Below are positions 5,092 through 5,474 of a stretch of 5,474 nucleotides of DNA, in pieces. A program made the translations under genes and the position numbers. Location of the stretch: positions 1 to 5,474 of the forward strand of contig CAMLKQ010000166.1 of NCBI GenBank assembly GCA_946480585.1, given 5' to 3'. Every line of letters begins with the position of its first letter. The stretch's first letter is position 1. Below the pieces are notes generated by a model. It searched no databases and was not told the origin of the DNA. It saw nothing but the letters and a program-made list of their open reading frames with translations. The DNA comes from an uncultured Kangiella sp. GTDB taxonomy: Bacteria; Pseudomonadota; Gammaproteobacteria; Enterobacterales; DSM-103792.

Positions 5092-5474
5092 GTGCAACTC
5101 AACACGAATGTCGCGTCGCTTAATGCGCAGCGGCAACTGTATCAATCCAGTCAGTCTCTGGGCGTGCGCTTCCAGCGCCTGTCCTCGGGCCTGAAAATCA
5201 ACAGCGCCAAGGACGACGCTGCCGGATTGCAAATCAGTAATCGGTTGAAAGCACAGGTCGGTGGTTTGACCCAGGCCGCTCGCAATGCCAATGACGGCAT
5301 CTCCATGCTGCAAACCGCGGAAGGCGCCTTGCAGGAAGTCACCAACAACATTCTGCGCATGCGTGATCTGTCGATCCAGGCCGCCAACGGCAGCAACGGC
5401 GGTGCCGAGCGGCGCGCGCTGCAACAAGAAATCAATCAGCTGCAGCAGGAAATCAATCGCATCAACGAGACCAC
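5092..5474 (+). CDS. fliC: Flagellin, N-terminal part (runs off window)
   Basis: This is the filament subunit, exported through the flagellar type III apparatus without a cleaved signal. The 127 codons in the window cover the conserved N-terminal D0/D1 helices: [16 protein letters not shown] (1-16), the signature [20 protein letters not shown] (29-48), then [23 protein letters not shown] (66-83) and [13 protein letters not shown] (88-100). The latter corresponds to the D1 region recognised by TLR5 in beta/gamma-proteobacterial flagellins. The frame stays open to the last base; the variable middle and C-terminal D0 helix lie outside. The GTG at 5092 was chosen because the product then begins like known flagellins and a ribosome site ends 8 nt upstream; a GTG at 5083 would add three residues (MHC before VQLNTN). 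A sigma-28 promoter and structured leader precede it. Other flagellins may follow downstream, so the paralogue name is tentative. Confidence 0.93.
   Translation, partial: MQLNTNVASLNAQRQLYQSSQSLGVRFQRLSSGLKINSAKDDAAGLQISNRLKAQVGGLTQAARNANDGISMLQTAEGALQEVTNNILRMRDLSIQAANGSNGGAERRALQQEINQLQQEINRINET

Noticed and set aside
4760..5194. 144-codon plus-strand open frame across the flagellin promoter
   Set aside because: It runs out of frame through the end of the propeller gene, the hairpin, the sigma-28 promoter and the flagellin start. The composition is Arg/Ser/Cys-rich and no family is recognisable.

Overview
The window looks like a chromosomal segment of a motile, GC-rich, Gram-negative bacterium, most likely a gammaproteobacterium. 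Three things suggest this. The flagellin N-terminus carries the GLQISNRL signature common in Vibrio/Alteromonas-type flagellins. A FliA (sigma-28) promoter with near-consensus boxes sits in front of it. There is also a periplasmic-sensor diguanylate cyclase of the 7TMR-DISM type. The assignment rests on protein motifs alone; no ribosomal RNA or other marker is present. All recognisable genes are on the + strand, and no tRNA, rRNA, CRISPR array, transposase or phage gene was seen.

Layout. Positions 1-699 hold the 3' part of an unrecognised coiled-coil protein with a compact C-terminal domain. It is followed at 737-961 by a 74-residue amphi-Trp domain protein; the 37-nt gap and clear Shine-Dalgarno suggest one transcript. 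Positions 1014-1523 encode a four-helix DUF1648 membrane protein. A short spacer rich in inverted repeats (1524-1602) leads to a complete diguanylate cyclase (1603-3429) with signal peptide, 7TMR-DISMED2 sensor, seven membrane helices, and a GGDEF domain with intact active site (GGEEF) and c-di-GMP inhibitory site (RVGD). Positions 3568-4878 encode an exported beta-propeller protein of the BNR/sialidase-like superfamily with an unusual cysteine cluster. A 10-bp hairpin without a T-tract (4927-4950) closes this part.

The last part begins with the sigma-28 promoter (4993-5019), continues through a leader whose predicted 5' end folds into a hairpin, and ends in the 5' part of a flagellin gene starting at a GTG (5092) and running off the window.

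Functional links. The cyclase and flagellin are thematically related, since c-di-GMP controls the switch between swimming and surface life, but the window shows no shared operon. The flagellin has its own promoter and is probably the start of a flagellar filament cluster to the right. The most unusual signals are the structured flagellin leader (5' hairpin, several GGA motifs, an overlapping out-of-frame mini-ORF), the Cys-rich propeller that lacks recognisable sialidase catalytic features, and the T7 run near the end of the first gene, where the downstream gene's frame is already open.
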